A stretch of DNA of 64,000 bases from Parapedobacter soli (GCF_025460835.1 NZ_JAMXAY010000008.1:50529-114528); one strand, 5' to 3'; positions 9,010 to 20,295 are shown, numbered from the stretch's first letter. Notes: generated from the sequence alone by a model not told the origin. Translations and numbers: made by a program.

Positions 9010-9606
9010 ATGAAAAAGTACTTTATTATTGCATTTCTCGTAACCGCTACGATTTTTGGCGCGAATGCTCAGTTGCTGCCGAGTTTCCAATTCGGGGTGA
9101 AAGCGGGGCTTAACTTTTCCAACTTGAAATCGGAAGACGGAAATTGGCTCGACGCTAGTACTAGGACCGGATACCAAGCCGGGGTGTGGGCGCGCATAGG
9201 CGGTGCCGGTGTACATTTTCAACCCGAACTCTATTTAACTGGCAAAAGCTCGGAAGCTAAACTGGTGGAAGAGAACGAAGAAGGCAAAGTGAGCTTTACG
9301 TCGCTCGACCTCCCGCTATTGCTTGGTACACGCATCGGTTTAGGCCCTGCCGGCCTGCGCATTGTCGCCGGTCCAGTCGTGTCGTTCGTCGTAGATAAAA
9401 ATATTGGTGACGCGCTGGCCCAAGTCCCTGAATTCAGCGAATACAAAAACCAAGCCTGGGCAGTAACCGGCGGACTCGGACTCGACATCAGCAATTTCCG
9501 CATCGATGCGCGTTACGAGCACGGGTTAAGTGAATTAAGCAAGAACGATAGTGCACCGCAAAAGGTCAACCTCTGGACCGTGGGCATAGGTTATCGGTTG
9601 TTTTAA
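9010..9606 (+). CDS. PorT-like outer-membrane beta-barrel protein
   Basis: This 198-residue protein starts MKKYFIIAFLVTATIFGANA, a signal peptide. It continues with FQFGVKAGLNFSNL and alternating amphipathic strands ending in WTVGIGYRLF, a C-terminal aromatic residue as expected for an outer-membrane barrel. This is the common Bacteroidetes outer membrane beta-barrel family of about 200 residues with 8 predicted strands. No specific role can be assigned. The ATG at 9010 is chosen because it opens directly on the signal peptide. A terminator follows. Confidence 0.8.
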   Translation: MKKYFIIAFLVTATIFGANAQLLPSFQFGVKAGLNFSNLKSEDGNWLDASTRTGYQAGVWARIGGAGVHFQPELYLTGKSSEAKLVEENEEGKVSFTSLDLPLLLGTRIGLGPAGLRIVAGPVVSFVVDKNIGDALAQVPEFSEYKNQAWAVTGGLGLDISNFRIDARYEHGLSELSKNDSAPQKVNLWTVGIGYRLF

Positions 9607-9639
9607 CACTATTCGGGCTAAAAGAAATTACATGTTCGG

Positions 9640-9671
9640 CGCCACGCAAATCAATGTGTGGCGTTTTTTTT
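9640..9671 (+). terminator. Intrinsic terminator after the beta-barrel gene
   Basis: Arms CGCCAC (9640-9645) and GTGGCG (9658-9663) are followed immediately by eight T residues. Confidence 0.85.
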
Positions 9672-9746
9672 GACACCAAAACCAATTAGAACTGTTCTAA
9701 ATTAAGGATTTTGCTTGTTTATTTACGCGCGTATTGAATCAATTGG

Positions 9747-9754
9747 TAGATTTG
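9747..9754 (+). promoter_or_regulatory. Candidate -7 box for the sdh operon
   Basis: TAGATTTG fits TAnnTTTG and lies 27 bp before the chosen sdhC ATG. The -33 position is only TTTA-like, so support is moderate. Its place argues against the longer upstream sdhC start at 9734. Confidence 0.4.
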
Positions 9755-9781
9755 CTTACCAAAATTAAATATTCGAGGAGA

Positions 9782-10555
9782 ATGAATAAGTCCAAACCAC
9801 TACTTTCCTCAACGCTTGGGAAGAAGCTTATCATGAGCTTAACTGGTCTGTTTTTGTGCACATTTCTGATTGTCCATCTTATTGGCAATCTCCAGTTATT
9901 TTATAACGACCAAGGAAAAGCGTTTAACGATTATGCACATTTCATGACGCATTTCACGCCGATTAAAGTCGTATCATACCTGCTTTATACGTCGATCGTT
10001 ATACACGCAGTTTATGCATTGGTCATAACCATCCACAACAAAAAGGCGAGACCCATTGGTTACGCAGTTTACCGCGGATCGGCCAACAGCGCTTGGAATT
10101 CCCGCAATATGGGCTTGTTGGGTACCGTTTTACTGGTATTCATCGTAACACACATGAGCAATTTCTGGTGGAAATATCATAATGACGCTGTACCTTATAT
10201 AGAATACCGCACCAACTTGGCCACCCATGAGACTACGGCCACCGAGTTGATTGCTGGGGAATATACGGGTTATGTGAAATATGTAGACAACGACTTTGAA
10301 ATACTGAAGGCCAAGGATTTGTATAAGCAGGTGCAATTTGCTTTCCAGAATTGGATTTTGGTCGCATTTTATGTCATTGCTATGGGAGCACTTTCTTTCC
10401 ACCTCATCCATGGGTTCAAGAGCGCATTTCAGACTTTAGGGTGGGACCATAAGAAATATGCCCCTATTATCCGGTTTATCGGTATTTGGTTGTTCGGCGT
10501 TGTAATCCCCATCGGATTTGCGGCAATGCCGTTGTATTTCTATTTTTCTAACTAG
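9782..10555 (+). CDS. sdhC: Succinate dehydrogenase cytochrome b558 subunit
   Basis: Membrane anchor of complex II, about 257 residues, carrying haem and passing electrons from SdhB to menaquinone. Five hydrophobic segments are visible (about residues 18-40, 58-80, 105-125, 190-212 and 228-250). Histidines such as those in FLIVHLIGNLQLF and SFHLIHGF are placed as haem ligands in this Bacillus/Wolinella-type single-subunit anchor. The start at 9782 follows a GAGGAG ribosome-binding-like sequence. It heads sdhC-sdhA-sdhB with short gaps (59 and 66 bp). Confidence 0.9.
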   Translation: MNKSKPLLSSTLGKKLIMSLTGLFLCTFLIVHLIGNLQLFYNDQGKAFNDYAHFMTHFTPIKVVSYLLYTSIVIHAVYALVITIHNKKARPIGYAVYRGSANSAWNSRNMGLLGTVLLVFIVTHMSNFWWKYHNDAVPYIEYRTNLATHETTATELIAGEYTGYVKYVDNDFEILKAKDLYKQVQFAFQNWILVAFYVIAMGALSFHLIHGFKSAFQTLGWDHKKYAPIIRFIGIWLFGVVIPIGFAAMPLYFYFSN

Positions 10556-10614
10556 CTATTTTGTAAGTCTATGCACGTTTTGCAAGGCACAAAAGATATA
10601 ACAGACATCATCAT

Positions 10615-12546
10615 ATGTTAGATTCGAAAGTACCAGCAGGGCCACTGGCCGAAAAGTGGTCGAGACATAAGTTTAATCTGAAGTTGGTCAACCCGGCCAA
10701 CAAGCGTAAATACACCATCATTGTTGTCGGCACCGGCCTAGCCGGATCATCCGCTGCGGCTTCACTCGCCGAGCTCGGTTACAATGTAAAGGCATTTTGC
10801 TACCAGGACAGCCCACGGCGCGCACATTCCATTGCCGCCCAAGGTGGTATCAATGCAGCAAAAAATTATCAAAACGACGGCGACAGTGTTTATCGATTGT
10901 TTTACGACACCGTAAAGGGTGGCGACTACCGGTCGCGCGAGGCCAACGTACACCGCTTGGCAGAAGTGTCGGTAAACATTATCGACCAATGTGTGGCACA
11001 GGGCGTACCGTTCGCCCGCGAGTATGGTGGGTTGCTCGACAACCGTTCGTTTGGTGGGGCCCAGGTATCGCGTACATTTTATGCGCGGGGACAAACGGGG
11101 CAACAGTTGCTCCTGGGTGCTTACTCTGCCCTGAACCGGCAAATCCACAAAGGCACGGTGAAAATGTACAACCGCCATGAAATGCTGGACTTGGTTACCA
11201 TCGATGGCCATGCCCGTGGTATCGTTACGCGTGATATGATTACCGGCGAAATCGAATCGCACGAAGGCCACGCGGTGTTACTATGCACCGGTGGTTATGG
11301 CAACGTATTTTTCCTGTCCACAAACGCCATGGGCTGTAACGTCACCGCCGCGTGGCGGGCCCATAAGCGGGGTGCGTTCTTCGCCAATCCGTGTTATACG
11401 CAAATCCACCCAACCTGTATCCCAGTCACCGGCGACCACCAATCAAAGCTGACACTGATGTCTGAATCACTGCGCAACGACGGTCGTGTATGGGTGCCGA
11501 AAACCGTAGAGCTTGCACAAAAACTACGCAAGGGCGAAATTAAAATCGCCGACATCAAAGAAGAAGACCGGGATTACTACCTAGAGCGTAAGTACCCTTC
11601 ATTCGGCAACCTCGTACCTCGGGATGTGGCATCGCGGAATGCGAAAGAAGTGGTAGATGAGGGCCGTGGTGTAGGTGCCTCCGGCATCGCCGTATTCCTC
11701 GATTTCGAAGACGCCATTAAACGGCTTGGGGAAGACGCGGTTCGTGCCAAATACGGCAACCTGTTTGACATGTATCACCAGATTACCGATGAGAATCCAT
11801 ATAAACAGCCTATGCGCATCTATCCAGCTGTGCACTACACCATGGGGGGCGTTTGGGTCGACTATAACCTGATGACTACCGTCCCCGGGTTGTATGCATT
11901 GGGCGAATGTAATTTCTCCGACCACGGAGCCAACCGGCTAGGGGCTTCGGCCTTGATGCAGGGACTCGCCGATGGTTATTTCGTCATCCCATATACCGTG
12001 GGTGATTACCTAGCCGGCATCGGCTTCGATCCGGTAGACAAAAACCACCCTAATTTCGAAAAAACACGTAAGGAAGTGGAAGAACGGGTACATCATTTAC
12101 TCTCCCTTAAAGGAAATAAAACGGTAGACGACATCCACAAAAAACTAGGCCATATCATGTGGGAATACTGCGGCATGGCGCGGAATGAGGCTGGACTTAC
12201 CAAAGCGAAAGAGCTCATACGGGAGCTTCGGCAGGAATTTTGGGACGACGTGACCGTGCTGGGTGAAAATGAGGAAATGAACCAGTCGCTCGAGAAAGCA
12301 GGGCGAGTAGCAGACTTCCTTGAGCTCGCCGAGCTGATGGTAGAGGATGCACTCCATCGCCGTGAATCGTGTGGCGGGCACTTCCGCGAAGAGAGCCAAA
12401 CCGACGAGGGTGAAGCGAAACGCGATGATGAAAACTTCAGCTATGTCGCTGCCTGGGAGTACAAGGGGGACGGGCAAGCCGAAGTACTCCACAAAGAAGC
12501 ATTGGAATTCGAGTATGTTAAATTAACACAACGGAGTTATAAGTAA
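10615..12546 (+). CDS. sdhA: Succinate dehydrogenase flavoprotein subunit
   Basis: Catalytic subunit oxidising succinate to fumarate in the citric acid cycle, 643 residues, typical of the Bacteroidetes/Bacillus complex II clade. The FAD-binding GTGLAG is at residues 39-44. His71 in [11 protein letters not shown] is the expected covalent FAD attachment residue. The active-site segment containing HPTCIP and the later [10 protein letters not shown] are intact. It lies between the cytochrome b and iron-sulfur subunit genes, and the three should form one transcript. Confidence 0.96.
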   Translation: MLDSKVPAGPLAEKWSRHKFNLKLVNPANKRKYTIIVVGTGLAGSSAAASLAELGYNVKAFCYQDSPRRAHSIAAQGGINAAKNYQNDGDSVYRLFYDTVKGGDYRSREANVHRLAEVSVNIIDQCVAQGVPFAREYGGLLDNRSFGGAQVSRTFYARGQTGQQLLLGAYSALNRQIHKGTVKMYNRHEMLDLVTIDGHARGIVTRDMITGEIESHEGHAVLLCTGGYGNVFFLSTNAMGCNVTAAWRAHKRGAFFANPCYTQIHPTCIPVTGDHQSKLTLMSESLRNDGRVWVPKTVELAQKLRKGEIKIADIKEEDRDYYLERKYPSFGNLVPRDVASRNAKEVVDEGRGVGASGIAVFLDFEDAIKRLGEDAVRAKYGNLFDMYHQITDENPYKQPMRIYPAVHYTMGGVWVDYNLMTTVPGLYALGECNFSDHGANRLGASALMQGLADGYFVIPYTVGDYLAGIGFDPVDKNHPNFEKTRKEVEERVHHLLSLKGNKTVDDIHKKLGHIMWEYCGMARNEAGLTKAKELIRELRQEFWDDVTVLGENEEMNQSLEKAGRVADFLELAELMVEDALHRRESCGGHFREESQTDEGEAKRDDENFSYVAAWEYKGDGQAEVLHKEALEFEYVKLTQRSYK

Positions 12547-12612
12547 ACGAAGCTGCTGGCCGTAAGTCGCTAATTGTAGCATAAAGCGCGAAGCAAAATA
12601 AAATAAAATAAC

Positions 12613-13383
12613 ATGAGTGGAAATATGAACCTGACGCTCAAAGTATGGCGCCAAAAGAATAACAAAACCAGGGGCAAGTTTGTAACGTACAACGCAAACG
12701 GCATCTCGCCTGATATGTCTTTTCTTGAAATGCTCGACGTGGTCAATGAAGACCTGGTACGGAAGGGCGAGGATCCCATCCACTTTGACCACGACTGCCG
12801 TGAGGGGATATGCGGGATGTGCTCACTCCATATCAATGGGCGGCCACACGGCCCCAATCAACTCACAACCACCTGCCAGCTGCACATGCGCAGTTTCCAC
12901 GATGGACAAACCATCGTGATCGAACCGTGGCGAGCAGCCGCATTCCCGGTAATCAAGGATCTAGCGGTAGACCGCACCGCTTTCGACCGGATACAACAAG
13001 CGGGGGGATATGTCAACGTCAACACCGGCGGTGTGCCCGATGCGAATAGCATACCCATTCCCAAAGCGGTATCGGACGAGGCGTTTGAATCGGCGACCTG
13101 CATCGGTTGCGGTGCTTGCGTGGCAGCCTGCAAAAATTCTTCGGCTATGCTCTTTGTTTCGGCCAAAGTATCCCAATATGCTTTATTGCCCCAAGGCCAA
13201 ACCGAGCGATACAGCCGTGCCCAAGCCATGGTTAACCAAATGGATGCGGAGGGTTTCGGCAGCTGTACCAATACCGGCGCTTGTGAAGCCGAATGCCCGG
13301 TAGGCATCAAACTCACCAATATTGCCCGGTTAAACCGGGAATACTTTACGGCCAAGCTCTTCAAAGAAGAAGAAGTACATTAA
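12613..13383 (+). CDS. sdhB: Succinate dehydrogenase iron-sulfur subunit
   Basis: Electron-transfer subunit of complex II, 256 residues. The [2Fe-2S] ligands are Cys62, Cys67, Cys70 (CREGICGMC) and Cys88. Two further clusters are carried by [12 protein letters not shown] and [14 protein letters not shown], which hold the [4Fe-4S] and [3Fe-4S] centres. It is the last gene of the sdh operon and is followed by a terminator. Confidence 0.96.
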   Translation: MSGNMNLTLKVWRQKNNKTRGKFVTYNANGISPDMSFLEMLDVVNEDLVRKGEDPIHFDHDCREGICGMCSLHINGRPHGPNQLTTTCQLHMRSFHDGQTIVIEPWRAAAFPVIKDLAVDRTAFDRIQQAGGYVNVNTGGVPDANSIPIPKAVSDEAFESATCIGCGACVAACKNSSAMLFVSAKVSQYALLPQGQTERYSRAQAMVNQMDAEGFGSCTNTGACEAECPVGIKLTNIARLNREYFTAKLFKEEEVH

Positions 13384-13405
13384 GCCAATCCGCATAACCG
13401 TATTG

Positions 13406-13437
13406 CCCCCCACAGTGACCCGATATTGTGGGGGTTT
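13406..13437 (+). terminator. Terminator of the sdh operon
   Basis: 8-bp perfect arms CCCCCACA (13407-13414) and TGTGGGGG (13427-13434) are followed by TTT and a T-rich stretch. Confidence 0.8.
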
Positions 13438-13468
13438 CTATTTTTACGTACATTAGCGGCTATAAACG

Positions 13469-16400
13469 GTGAGTACGGTTGTCAAAATACGGCTTTTATT
13501 GTTGGTGTTGACGTTATGCTTCATAGGCACCGCCGTCACCATCAACTTGACCTTCAAAAACGAGGAGACCTTACTCCTGGATGGCAGGCGTGTCCAGCAC
13601 AACCTTCAGAAAAAAGAACAGATAGTATTAGATTTCCTAAACGACACCAGCCGCTTTAATAAGTTAAAAGCGATGGAAACCGATGTGGCACAGGCCGAAG
13701 AAATTTTCGATTATTTCGTAGGCCAACATGACATCTATCCATTTATCTACGTAAATAACGAGCTGGTTATCTGGGGTACTGATAAATTTGTCCCGAAAAC
13801 GGATGCAGGCTTTAGCGATGGTGTAGATATTATCCAAGCCGATAATGGATGGTATGAATCCATAAAAAAAACTGCAGGAAACATCTCGGCGTTGTTCCTG
13901 ATTCCAATAAAATCCAACTACCAAAGGAACAACGAGTACCTGCAAAACACATTTTCTAAAAGCCTGATAGAAACCTACAACCTGGAAATAGCAGATTACA
14001 ACGACCATGTCATCTACAATATTAGGAGCGTAACCGGCAAGTACCTCTTCTCAGTAAAGTTGGGCGAGGGTCGGCACGACACCTTTTTTTCCAAGTTGGA
14101 GCTGACTATGTGGGTGCTCGCCGGGCTTTCTATAGTGCTTCTACTCAATATTATGTGCATTTGGCTGGCCCGGCGGGGTTGGGTATGGTCTTCGGTAGTA
14201 TTATTTGCATGTTGCCTGGCGGGGCTGCGCTATGTCGATTTACACTACGGTTGGCTGGCTTCCCATTTCTATACGGGACTTTTCGATTCACGTAATTTCG
14301 CCTCCAGCTTCCTTTTTCCCCACTTGGGCGGATTTCTGCTCAACATAATCGCATTCACTTGGTTCATCGGCTACCTATACGCTTTCCGAAAGGAGCTACA
14401 CATCCCCGCAATAAGCCGCACCAGCGTTGGGAGCTTTATCACGATTTGTATTTTCGCGGCGGTGGTGTATGGGGTAAGCCATGCGATGTCAAACATTTTT
14501 TTGGGTTTGGTATCCAATTCCGACATCAATTTCGATGTGACCAATATACTTGACCTAAGCTTCTATAGCTGGGTCGGCATCTTTGCGTTATGCCTGAGCA
14601 TGCTATCTCTCTTACTGCTTATTGACCTGCTAGTGGGGGCAGCACACGCCGTGGTTCCGAACCAAAGGCAGTTACTATTCATGGGTATTGTGGTTGTGGC
14701 CGTTGTAGGGGTATTGATCGTCCTAAATGGTTTTTCACTTCGCAATCTGCCGATTACTTTTTTATTGCTGATCGCCCTTATCGGACTACGGGCTTGGTAT
14801 AAAAAACGGAAACGCCGATTCGACCTAGCGGTTTTTATCGCCACCCTATTGCTCCTTGCCTCCATCACGGCGATAAAACATGGCCAGTTTCAACGCTACA
14901 AAAAGGAGGAAAAGCAAAAAGTAGCCATCTCGCGTTTAGAGGCCGTTGATGATGCCAACGCCCTTGCGCTTTTTCACGACCTCGAAAAGGAAATCGTTAA
15001 AGACCCTTTCCTTATTGATTATTTCAAGAACCCCCGAAATGAAAGTCGCGAATTACTCAATGAGCACCTCAAGCGGACTTACTTAAGCGGATACCTCTCG
15101 CGCTATGAATTTGTAGCCAATGAATACGACACCAATTGGGTACCAATCGGCAATAGTTCTGCCAGTAAGCGGCAGGACTACCGAAACAAGGTTATTTCCG
15201 GTGCCATAAAGGTGTCTGAAAACTTCTACCGGGGGAACAGCCGGCTGGGTAATTTTGAATACTTCGCCCAGCTACCCGTACAGGAAGATGGTGAACTGCT
15301 TGGTATATTGCTTATCGAGCTCCAAAACAGGTCATTTAGCCAGCTCGCCTCCTATCCGGATATCCTCGCTGATAGCCGCATTGACCAACAACAAACAGAA
15401 TTGATAGCCGAATATGCCTATGCGTTTTACCGAAACGGCACCTTGGTAAGCCAATATGGCGACTACGTATACCCACTATCTGCGGAAACTTATCCCGCCG
15501 AACAACGGAAGTTTATCTCTCTCGGCACAGCAAACGGATACGAACACATGATGCGCCGGCCAAACAGCCAAACCTTAATTGTGGTGAGCAGCCCTCAGCT
15601 TAGCCGTTGGATGCAGCTGGCCGCACTGTCGTTCATTTTCCTGGTTTTCCTGCTGTTCGCGATATTGGCGTTCATCGCACGATGGCTAGTACTGACGCTC
15701 AACAGCAACGATTTCAGCCTGCGCAACCTCCGATGGAGCTTCCTGATTCTCTCTAACAAAATATTATACAGCACGCGTATCCAGACGTTTATGGTTGTAG
15801 CAGTGGTAACCACCTTGATTGTGGCTGGTATTATCACCTTCTTCAGCATCAGTAGCCAGTTTAGAAAACAGCAGGAAAGCGGCGTATTGAAATATGTGGT
15901 TGATATCGCAGGTAGACTAGAGTCCAGGTGGTTAAAGGAGCTCAATACGAACAGGGGGGTATCGGCCGATGAGCAATTCAATACTATCGCCGAATCGATC
16001 GCCGCTGATTTAAACCTATACGACACGGATGGCCAGCTGATTTATTCCACACAGCCGCGCATATACGACCTCCGGTTGCTATCGCGTTATATGCAGCCCC
16101 ATGCTTGGCTCCACATGGCTCGGTACCAACGATCTGAATTCCTCCAGCACGAACATATCGGAGGACTGAATTTTATTGCTGCATACGCCCCTATCAGAAA
16201 CGATGAATACGAGGCTGTAGCATTCCTCAGTTTACCCCATTACAGTTACCGGAAAGAGTTTGACCAGAATGTAGGTCTCTTGCTCAACACGCTCATCAAC
16301 ATTTACGCACTGGTTATTGTTGTCCTGGGTCTATTTGCCGTATTCGTGGCCAATAAAATTACCGCTCCATTGGCCTTGGTACAGCGTAGCCTCGCAAAGA

Positions 16401-17227
16401 CAAGTATCGGAAAACCGAATGAGCCTATCTTCTGGAAACGGCATGACGAGATAGGCAGCCTCATCAAAGAATATAACCTGATGATTGTGGCGCTCGAACA
16501 GAGCGCGAACACCATAATGCGTTCGGAGCGCGAATCGGCCTGGCGTGAGATGGCCAAACAAGTAGCCCATGAAATCAAGAACCCGCTTACCCCATTGAAG
16601 CTCGGCATCCAGCAATTAGAGCGCTCCTGGAGAGAAAAGGATCCACGGTTTGAAGAGCGGTTTGAAAAATTCAGCGAATCGTTTATCGAACAGATAGATA
16701 GCCTCTCGCACATTGCATCGGAATTTTCGGAGTTTGCCAAAATGCCCGACACGCAGCTCAGGGAGGTTGATATACTGGATATCCTGACCAAGGCAGTTGA
16801 AGTGTTCCGCAACAACGTGGGTGTCAAGATAACGATTACGAATGCTTGCAACGATAAAGCGATTATCGTACAAGGTGACCGCGATCAATTGCTCAGGTCG
16901 TTCAATAATTTGATTAAGAACTCCATCGAGGCGGCTATCTCAAAACGTCGATGCCAGATTAACATCGTCCTAAATTACGATGCAGACTTCTATGTAGCAA
17001 TCGCCGTACAGGATAACGGTGAGGGCATAAATCCTGAGGCCCGCGAGAAGCTGTTCCAGCCCAATTTTACGACGAAAAGCTCAGGTACGGGACTGGGATT
17101 GGCATTTGTAAAGCAGGCGATAGAGGGGATGCGTGGAAGTATTCGATACGAAACTTTTGTGGGGAAAGGCACAACATTCTACATACGCATCCCCTCCGTA
17201 CGTGCGCGGCAATCGTCTACCGCATAA
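13469..17227 (+). CDS. Very large NtrY-like membrane sensor histidine kinase
   Basis: This 1252-residue two-component sensor has an N-terminal transmembrane segment (about 7-26) and an extracytoplasmic region. A block of at least seven transmembrane helices follows (about 210-475), then a second extracytoplasmic part, two more helices flanking a sensor region (about 710-960), HAMP (about 965-1015), HisKA with the phospho-acceptor His1034 in VAHEIKNPLTPLK, and HATPase (DNGEGI, GTGLGLAFV). The kinase core resembles NtrY. The start is GTG at 13469; no ATG precedes the first membrane helix. No response regulator gene is adjacent, so it is an orphan here. Its ligand is unknown. Confidence 0.85.
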   Translation: MSTVVKIRLLLLVLTLCFIGTAVTINLTFKNEETLLLDGRRVQHNLQKKEQIVLDFLNDTSRFNKLKAMETDVAQAEEIFDYFVGQHDIYPFIYVNNELVIWGTDKFVPKTDAGFSDGVDIIQADNGWYESIKKTAGNISALFLIPIKSNYQRNNEYLQNTFSKSLIETYNLEIADYNDHVIYNIRSVTGKYLFSVKLGEGRHDTFFSKLELTMWVLAGLSIVLLLNIMCIWLARRGWVWSSVVLFACCLAGLRYVDLHYGWLASHFYTGLFDSRNFASSFLFPHLGGFLLNIIAFTWFIGYLYAFRKELHIPAISRTSVGSFITICIFAAVVYGVSHAMSNIFLGLVSNSDINFDVTNILDLSFYSWVGIFALCLSMLSLLLLIDLLVGAAHAVVPNQRQLLFMGIVVVAVVGVLIVLNGFSLRNLPITFLLLIALIGLRAWYKKRKRRFDLAVFIATLLLLASITAIKHGQFQRYKKEEKQKVAISRLEAVDDANALALFHDLEKEIVKDPFLIDYFKNPRNESRELLNEHLKRTYLSGYLSRYEFVANEYDTNWVPIGNSSASKRQDYRNKVISGAIKVSENFYRGNSRLGNFEYFAQLPVQEDGELLGILLIELQNRSFSQLASYPDILADSRIDQQQTELIAEYAYAFYRNGTLVSQYGDYVYPLSAETYPAEQRKFISLGTANGYEHMMRRPNSQTLIVVSSPQLSRWMQLAALSFIFLVFLLFAILAFIARWLVLTLNSNDFSLRNLRWSFLILSNKILYSTRIQTFMVVAVVTTLIVAGIITFFSISSQFRKQQESGVLKYVVDIAGRLESRWLKELNTNRGVSADEQFNTIAESIAADLNLYDTDGQLIYSTQPRIYDLRLLSRYMQPHAWLHMARYQRSEFLQHEHIGGLNFIAAYAPIRNDEYEAVAFLSLPHYSYRKEFDQNVGLLLNTLINIYALVIVVLGLFAVFVANKITAPLALVQRSLAKTSIGKPNEPIFWKRHDEIGSLIKEYNLMIVALEQSANTIMRSERESAWREMAKQVAHEIKNPLTPLKLGIQQLERSWREKDPRFEERFEKFSESFIEQIDSLSHIASEFSEFAKMPDTQLREVDILDILTKAVEVFRNNVGVKITITNACNDKAIIVQGDRDQLLRSFNNLIKNSIEAAISKRRCQINIVLNYDADFYVAIAVQDNGEGINPEAREKLFQPNFTTKSSGTGLGLAFVKQAIEGMRGSIRYETFVGKGTTFYIRIPSVRARQSSTA

Positions 17228-17256
17228 TAAGAGCAAAACTATTCTGAACGGCGGGA

Positions 17257-18201
17257 TTACCGTAATACAATACTATTTTGCCCCATTACTGCATTATCTG
17301 TGTAGAGTAAAATGGTATAGGTTCCTTTTTGAAATCCCCTGGTATCGGCCCATTCAATGGTATACGTAGCTCCATCGTTCTTGAATTCAATAGCCGTTTT
17401 GTAGGTGTATTGCATTTGCTTACCATCTACCTCAAAAAGTCCGTAATCGTCGGTGGTTCTAAGATTGCCATTGGGGTCTATTACACGCATGTATATATCG
17501 TGATTGCCTATTTCAGCCAACGGATTATCCGCCAGTGTAAAATCAATATGGATGCTGCTGACACGGCGTGCTCTGGTTTCTATGCTCTCCTTGTTATTGC
17601 TCCGCTCCCGCACGCCATTGATGGAAATACTGGAAATCTTTAGTGCAGAAGCAAGTTTAACCATATCGACCAAATCGGTATGTTGCTCTTCAAGTTCGAT
17701 AAGCCGGTCTGAAGATGAGGAAACTTCTTCCCGCAGCTCATCACGTTCGGACATCAATTGCGCATTCCGGCTCCGGAGCAGCTCGACTTCTTGAAGGTAA
17801 CTCGACACTTGCTGCTTCAACTGGTTGATCTCCTGCTGCGCCCTACCCAGCTGCTCGAGGGTAAGGTTGCTCTTTGCCAATTCGGCACGTAAGGTCACTA
17901 TTGTCGAACGCACACTGTCCCTGGAAGCCAGCAATGCGGAGTTAAGCTCGATGTTGTCGTCGGTCAATCGATCCAATTCCGCTTCGATACGATCTATTTC
18001 GGCTTCCATGCTTACCTTTTCATCGGTCAACTCGTAAACCTTATCGTCGGTATTTTTGTATTTGACGTAGAAATATATATTGGTTGCTAGCAAGGCAGCA
18101 ATAGCTACCACAAAGAAGTAAATCTTGGTGGAATCCCTTCTTGTCTCCTCCGGAGCGGACTCTTCAGCTGCTTTGTCTAGCATCGTACGTATCTCTTGCA
18201 T
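17257..18201 (-). CDS. Membrane-anchored coiled-coil protein, function unknown
   Basis: This 314-residue protein has a short cytoplasmic N-terminus, one transmembrane helix (about residues 28-47), and a long heptad-rich coiled coil (about 50-175). A globular C-terminal domain (about 185-314) contains beta-rich segments such as IHIDFTLADNPLAEIGNHDIYMRV. The architecture suggests a periplasmic structural or sensing protein anchored in the inner membrane. It is convergent with the histidine kinase, ending 30 bp from it. I do not recognise a named family beyond similar conserved hypothetical proteins of Bacteroidetes. Confidence 0.75.
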   Translation of the reverse strand: MQEIRTMLDKAAEESAPEETRRDSTKIYFFVVAIAALLATNIYFYVKYKNTDDKVYELTDEKVSMEAEIDRIEAELDRLTDDNIELNSALLASRDSVRSTIVTLRAELAKSNLTLEQLGRAQQEINQLKQQVSSYLQEVELLRSRNAQLMSERDELREEVSSSSDRLIELEEQHTDLVDMVKLASALKISSISINGVRERSNNKESIETRARRVSSIHIDFTLADNPLAEIGNHDIYMRVIDPNGNLRTTDDYGLFEVDGKQMQYTYKTAIEFKNDGATYTIEWADTRGFQKGTYTILLYTDNAVMGQNSIVLR

Positions 18202-18293
18202 GGTCTATAGACAACACCCCCACTAACACATCTCTCGACTTATTATTAGAACAAAAATTGTTCCAACATATTTTCCGGGGTCAAAAAGCGGGA

Positions 18294-19412
18294 TTATTCC
18301 GATCTGTTGCCAAGCTGATTTTCCCTACGCATCAATAGTAGATCCGCGTGCACCATATCCTTTATCAGTGCATTGAGGTCGTATTTAGGCTGCCAACCGA
18401 GTTGGCGGTGGGCTTTGGTTGCATCACCGATCAGCATGTCCACTTCCGTGGGTCTGAAATAAGTAGGATCTACTTTCACCACGGTCTGACCCAGCTTAAT
18501 GGCCGCAGGATCAATGCCCAATGCGCTAAGTCGGGCTTCATCAGCGTCGATGACGACTCCTTTTTCCCGTTCACCTTTGCCACTAAACTCGACTTCGATA
18601 CCGAGCTCGGCAAAACCAAGTCTCACAAAATCACGTACCGTGGTGGTTATACCAGTAGCTATAACATAATCTTCCGGCATATCTTGCTGTAGCATGAGCC
18701 ACATCGCCTCGACATAATCCTTGGCGTGTCCCCAATCGCGCTGTGCCGACAGGTTACCCAAGAACAATCTGTCTTGCAATCCGAGGGCGATACGGGCAAC
18801 AGCACGGGTTATTTTACGCGTTACGAAGGTCTCGCCCCGTATGGGGCTCTCATGATTGAACAAGATACCGTTGCATGCGTATAGCCGGTAGGCTTCACGG
18901 TAATTGACTGTAATCCAATAGGCATAGAGCTTGGCTACCGCATAAGGGCTACGAGGATAAAATGGGGTCCGCTCATTTTGTGGTACTTCCTGCACCAACC
19001 CATACAACTCAGATGTAGCGGCTTGGTAAAAGCGGCATCTGTCACCGAGCCCCAGTAATCGGATAGCTTCCAACAGGCGTAGTGTGCCCAATCCATCTGC
19101 GTTTGCCGTATATTCGGGTGTGTCAAAGCTCACTTTCACATGGCTTTGTGCGGCCAAATTATAAATTTCGTCCGGCTGCGTTTCCTGTACTATACGGATC
19201 AGGTTAGTGGCATCGGTAAGGTCACCATAATGCAAGGTGAAACGGCGGTTGCTCTCGTGCGGATCTTGGTATAGATGATCAATACGATCGGTATTGAACA
19301 ACGAGCTCCGGCGCTTCACACCATGCACCAAATACCCCTTGTCCAATAAGAGCTCAGCCAGGTAGGCTCCATCCTGTCCTGTAATCCCTGTAATCAGTGC
19401 GGTTTTAGCCAT
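18294..19412 (-). CDS. gmd: GDP-mannose 4,6-dehydratase
   Basis: This enzyme converts GDP-mannose to GDP-4-keto-6-deoxymannose, the first step to GDP-fucose, GDP-rhamnose or related 6-deoxysugars. At 372 residues it has normal length. The extended SDR features are the NAD(P)-binding [12 protein letters not shown] start and the catalytic set Thr133, Glu135, Tyr157 and Lys161 (YAVAK). The following enzyme of the pathway (GDP-fucose synthase) is not adjacent. It starts 4 bp after rfbA, so the two are co-transcribed and point to a surface polysaccharide. Confidence 0.95.
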   Translation of the reverse strand: MAKTALITGITGQDGAYLAELLLDKGYLVHGVKRRSSLFNTDRIDHLYQDPHESNRRFTLHYGDLTDATNLIRIVQETQPDEIYNLAAQSHVKVSFDTPEYTANADGLGTLRLLEAIRLLGLGDRCRFYQAATSELYGLVQEVPQNERTPFYPRSPYAVAKLYAYWITVNYREAYRLYACNGILFNHESPIRGETFVTRKITRAVARIALGLQDRLFLGNLSAQRDWGHAKDYVEAMWLMLQQDMPEDYVIATGITTTVRDFVRLGFAELGIEVEFSGKGEREKGVVIDADEARLSALGIDPAAIKLGQTVVKVDPTYFRPTEVDMLIGDATKAHRQLGWQPKYDLNALIKDMVHADLLLMRRENQLGNRSE

Positions 19413-19416
19413 TCAA

Positions 19417-20295
19417 TCAATTGTATTGCTTCAATACCGATTTTAAAAGGTACTGCCCGTACCCGCTCTTTAATAGCGGTTGGGCTATCAGTTCCAGTTG
19501 CCCGGCATCGATGTAACCCATCCGGTAAGCCACTTCCTCAATGCATCCGATTTTGAGGCCCTGCCGCTCTTCAATAACCTGAACGAATTGACCGGCCTGC
19601 ATAAGGGAGGCAAATGTACCGGTATCCAGCCAAGCGGTACCGCGGCTGAAGATCCCCACTTTCAACCGGTCTTGCTGGAGGTAGGTTTTATTCACGTCCG
19701 TTATTTCGTATTCACCGCGGGCCGAAGGCTGGATATGTTTAGCAATATCTATGACGGTGTTATCATAGAAATATAGTCCAGGAACGGCATAGTTTGATTT
19801 GGGTCTATCCGGCTTTTCTTCAATAGAGACAACACGGTGCCCGCTATCAAACTCGACAACGCCATAGCGCTCCGGGTCGGATACGGGGTAGGCAAATACC
19901 ACACCGCCACCTGCCGGCAGATTGGCACTTTGCTGCAAGAGGCGTGATAACCCTTCGCCGTGGAAGATGTTGTCGCCCAGTATGAGTGCAACATTATCAT
20001 TTCCTATAAAATCTTCACCGATGACGAAAGCCTGGGCCAGCCCATTAGGCTCCTCTTGTACGCTATATGAAAATGAACAGCCGATTTGGGAGCCGTCGCC
20101 CAACAACTTGCGGAACGCGGGCAGGTCATGCGGGGTCGAAATAATCAACACCTCACGGATACCGGCCAGCATCAGTGTAGAAAGCGGGTAATAAATCATC
20201 GGCTTGTCGTAAACCGGCATCAGCTGCTTGCTTACGGCAAGCGTCAAAGGATGTAACCGTGTGCCAGATCCCCCGGCCAGAATAATACCTTTCAC
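19417..20295 (-). CDS. rfbA: Glucose-1-phosphate thymidylyltransferase
   Basis: This enzyme makes dTDP-glucose, the first step of dTDP-L-rhamnose synthesis. The 292 residues and the [11 protein letters not shown] nucleotide-binding start, followed by [17 protein letters not shown], are diagnostic. The rest of the rfbBCD pathway is not in this window. It is the promoter-proximal gene of a two-gene unit with gmd, an unusual pairing because the two enzymes feed different nucleotide-sugar pools. Confidence 0.95.
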   Translation of the reverse strand: MKGIILAGGSGTRLHPLTLAVSKQLMPVYDKPMIYYPLSTLMLAGIREVLIISTPHDLPAFRKLLGDGSQIGCSFSYSVQEEPNGLAQAFVIGEDFIGNDNVALILGDNIFHGEGLSRLLQQSANLPAGGGVVFAYPVSDPERYGVVEFDSGHRVVSIEEKPDRPKSNYAVPGLYFYDNTVIDIAKHIQPSARGEYEITDVNKTYLQQDRLKVGIFSRGTAWLDTGTFASLMQAGQFVQVIEERQGLKIGCIEEVAYRMGYIDAGQLELIAQPLLKSGYGQYLLKSVLKQYN

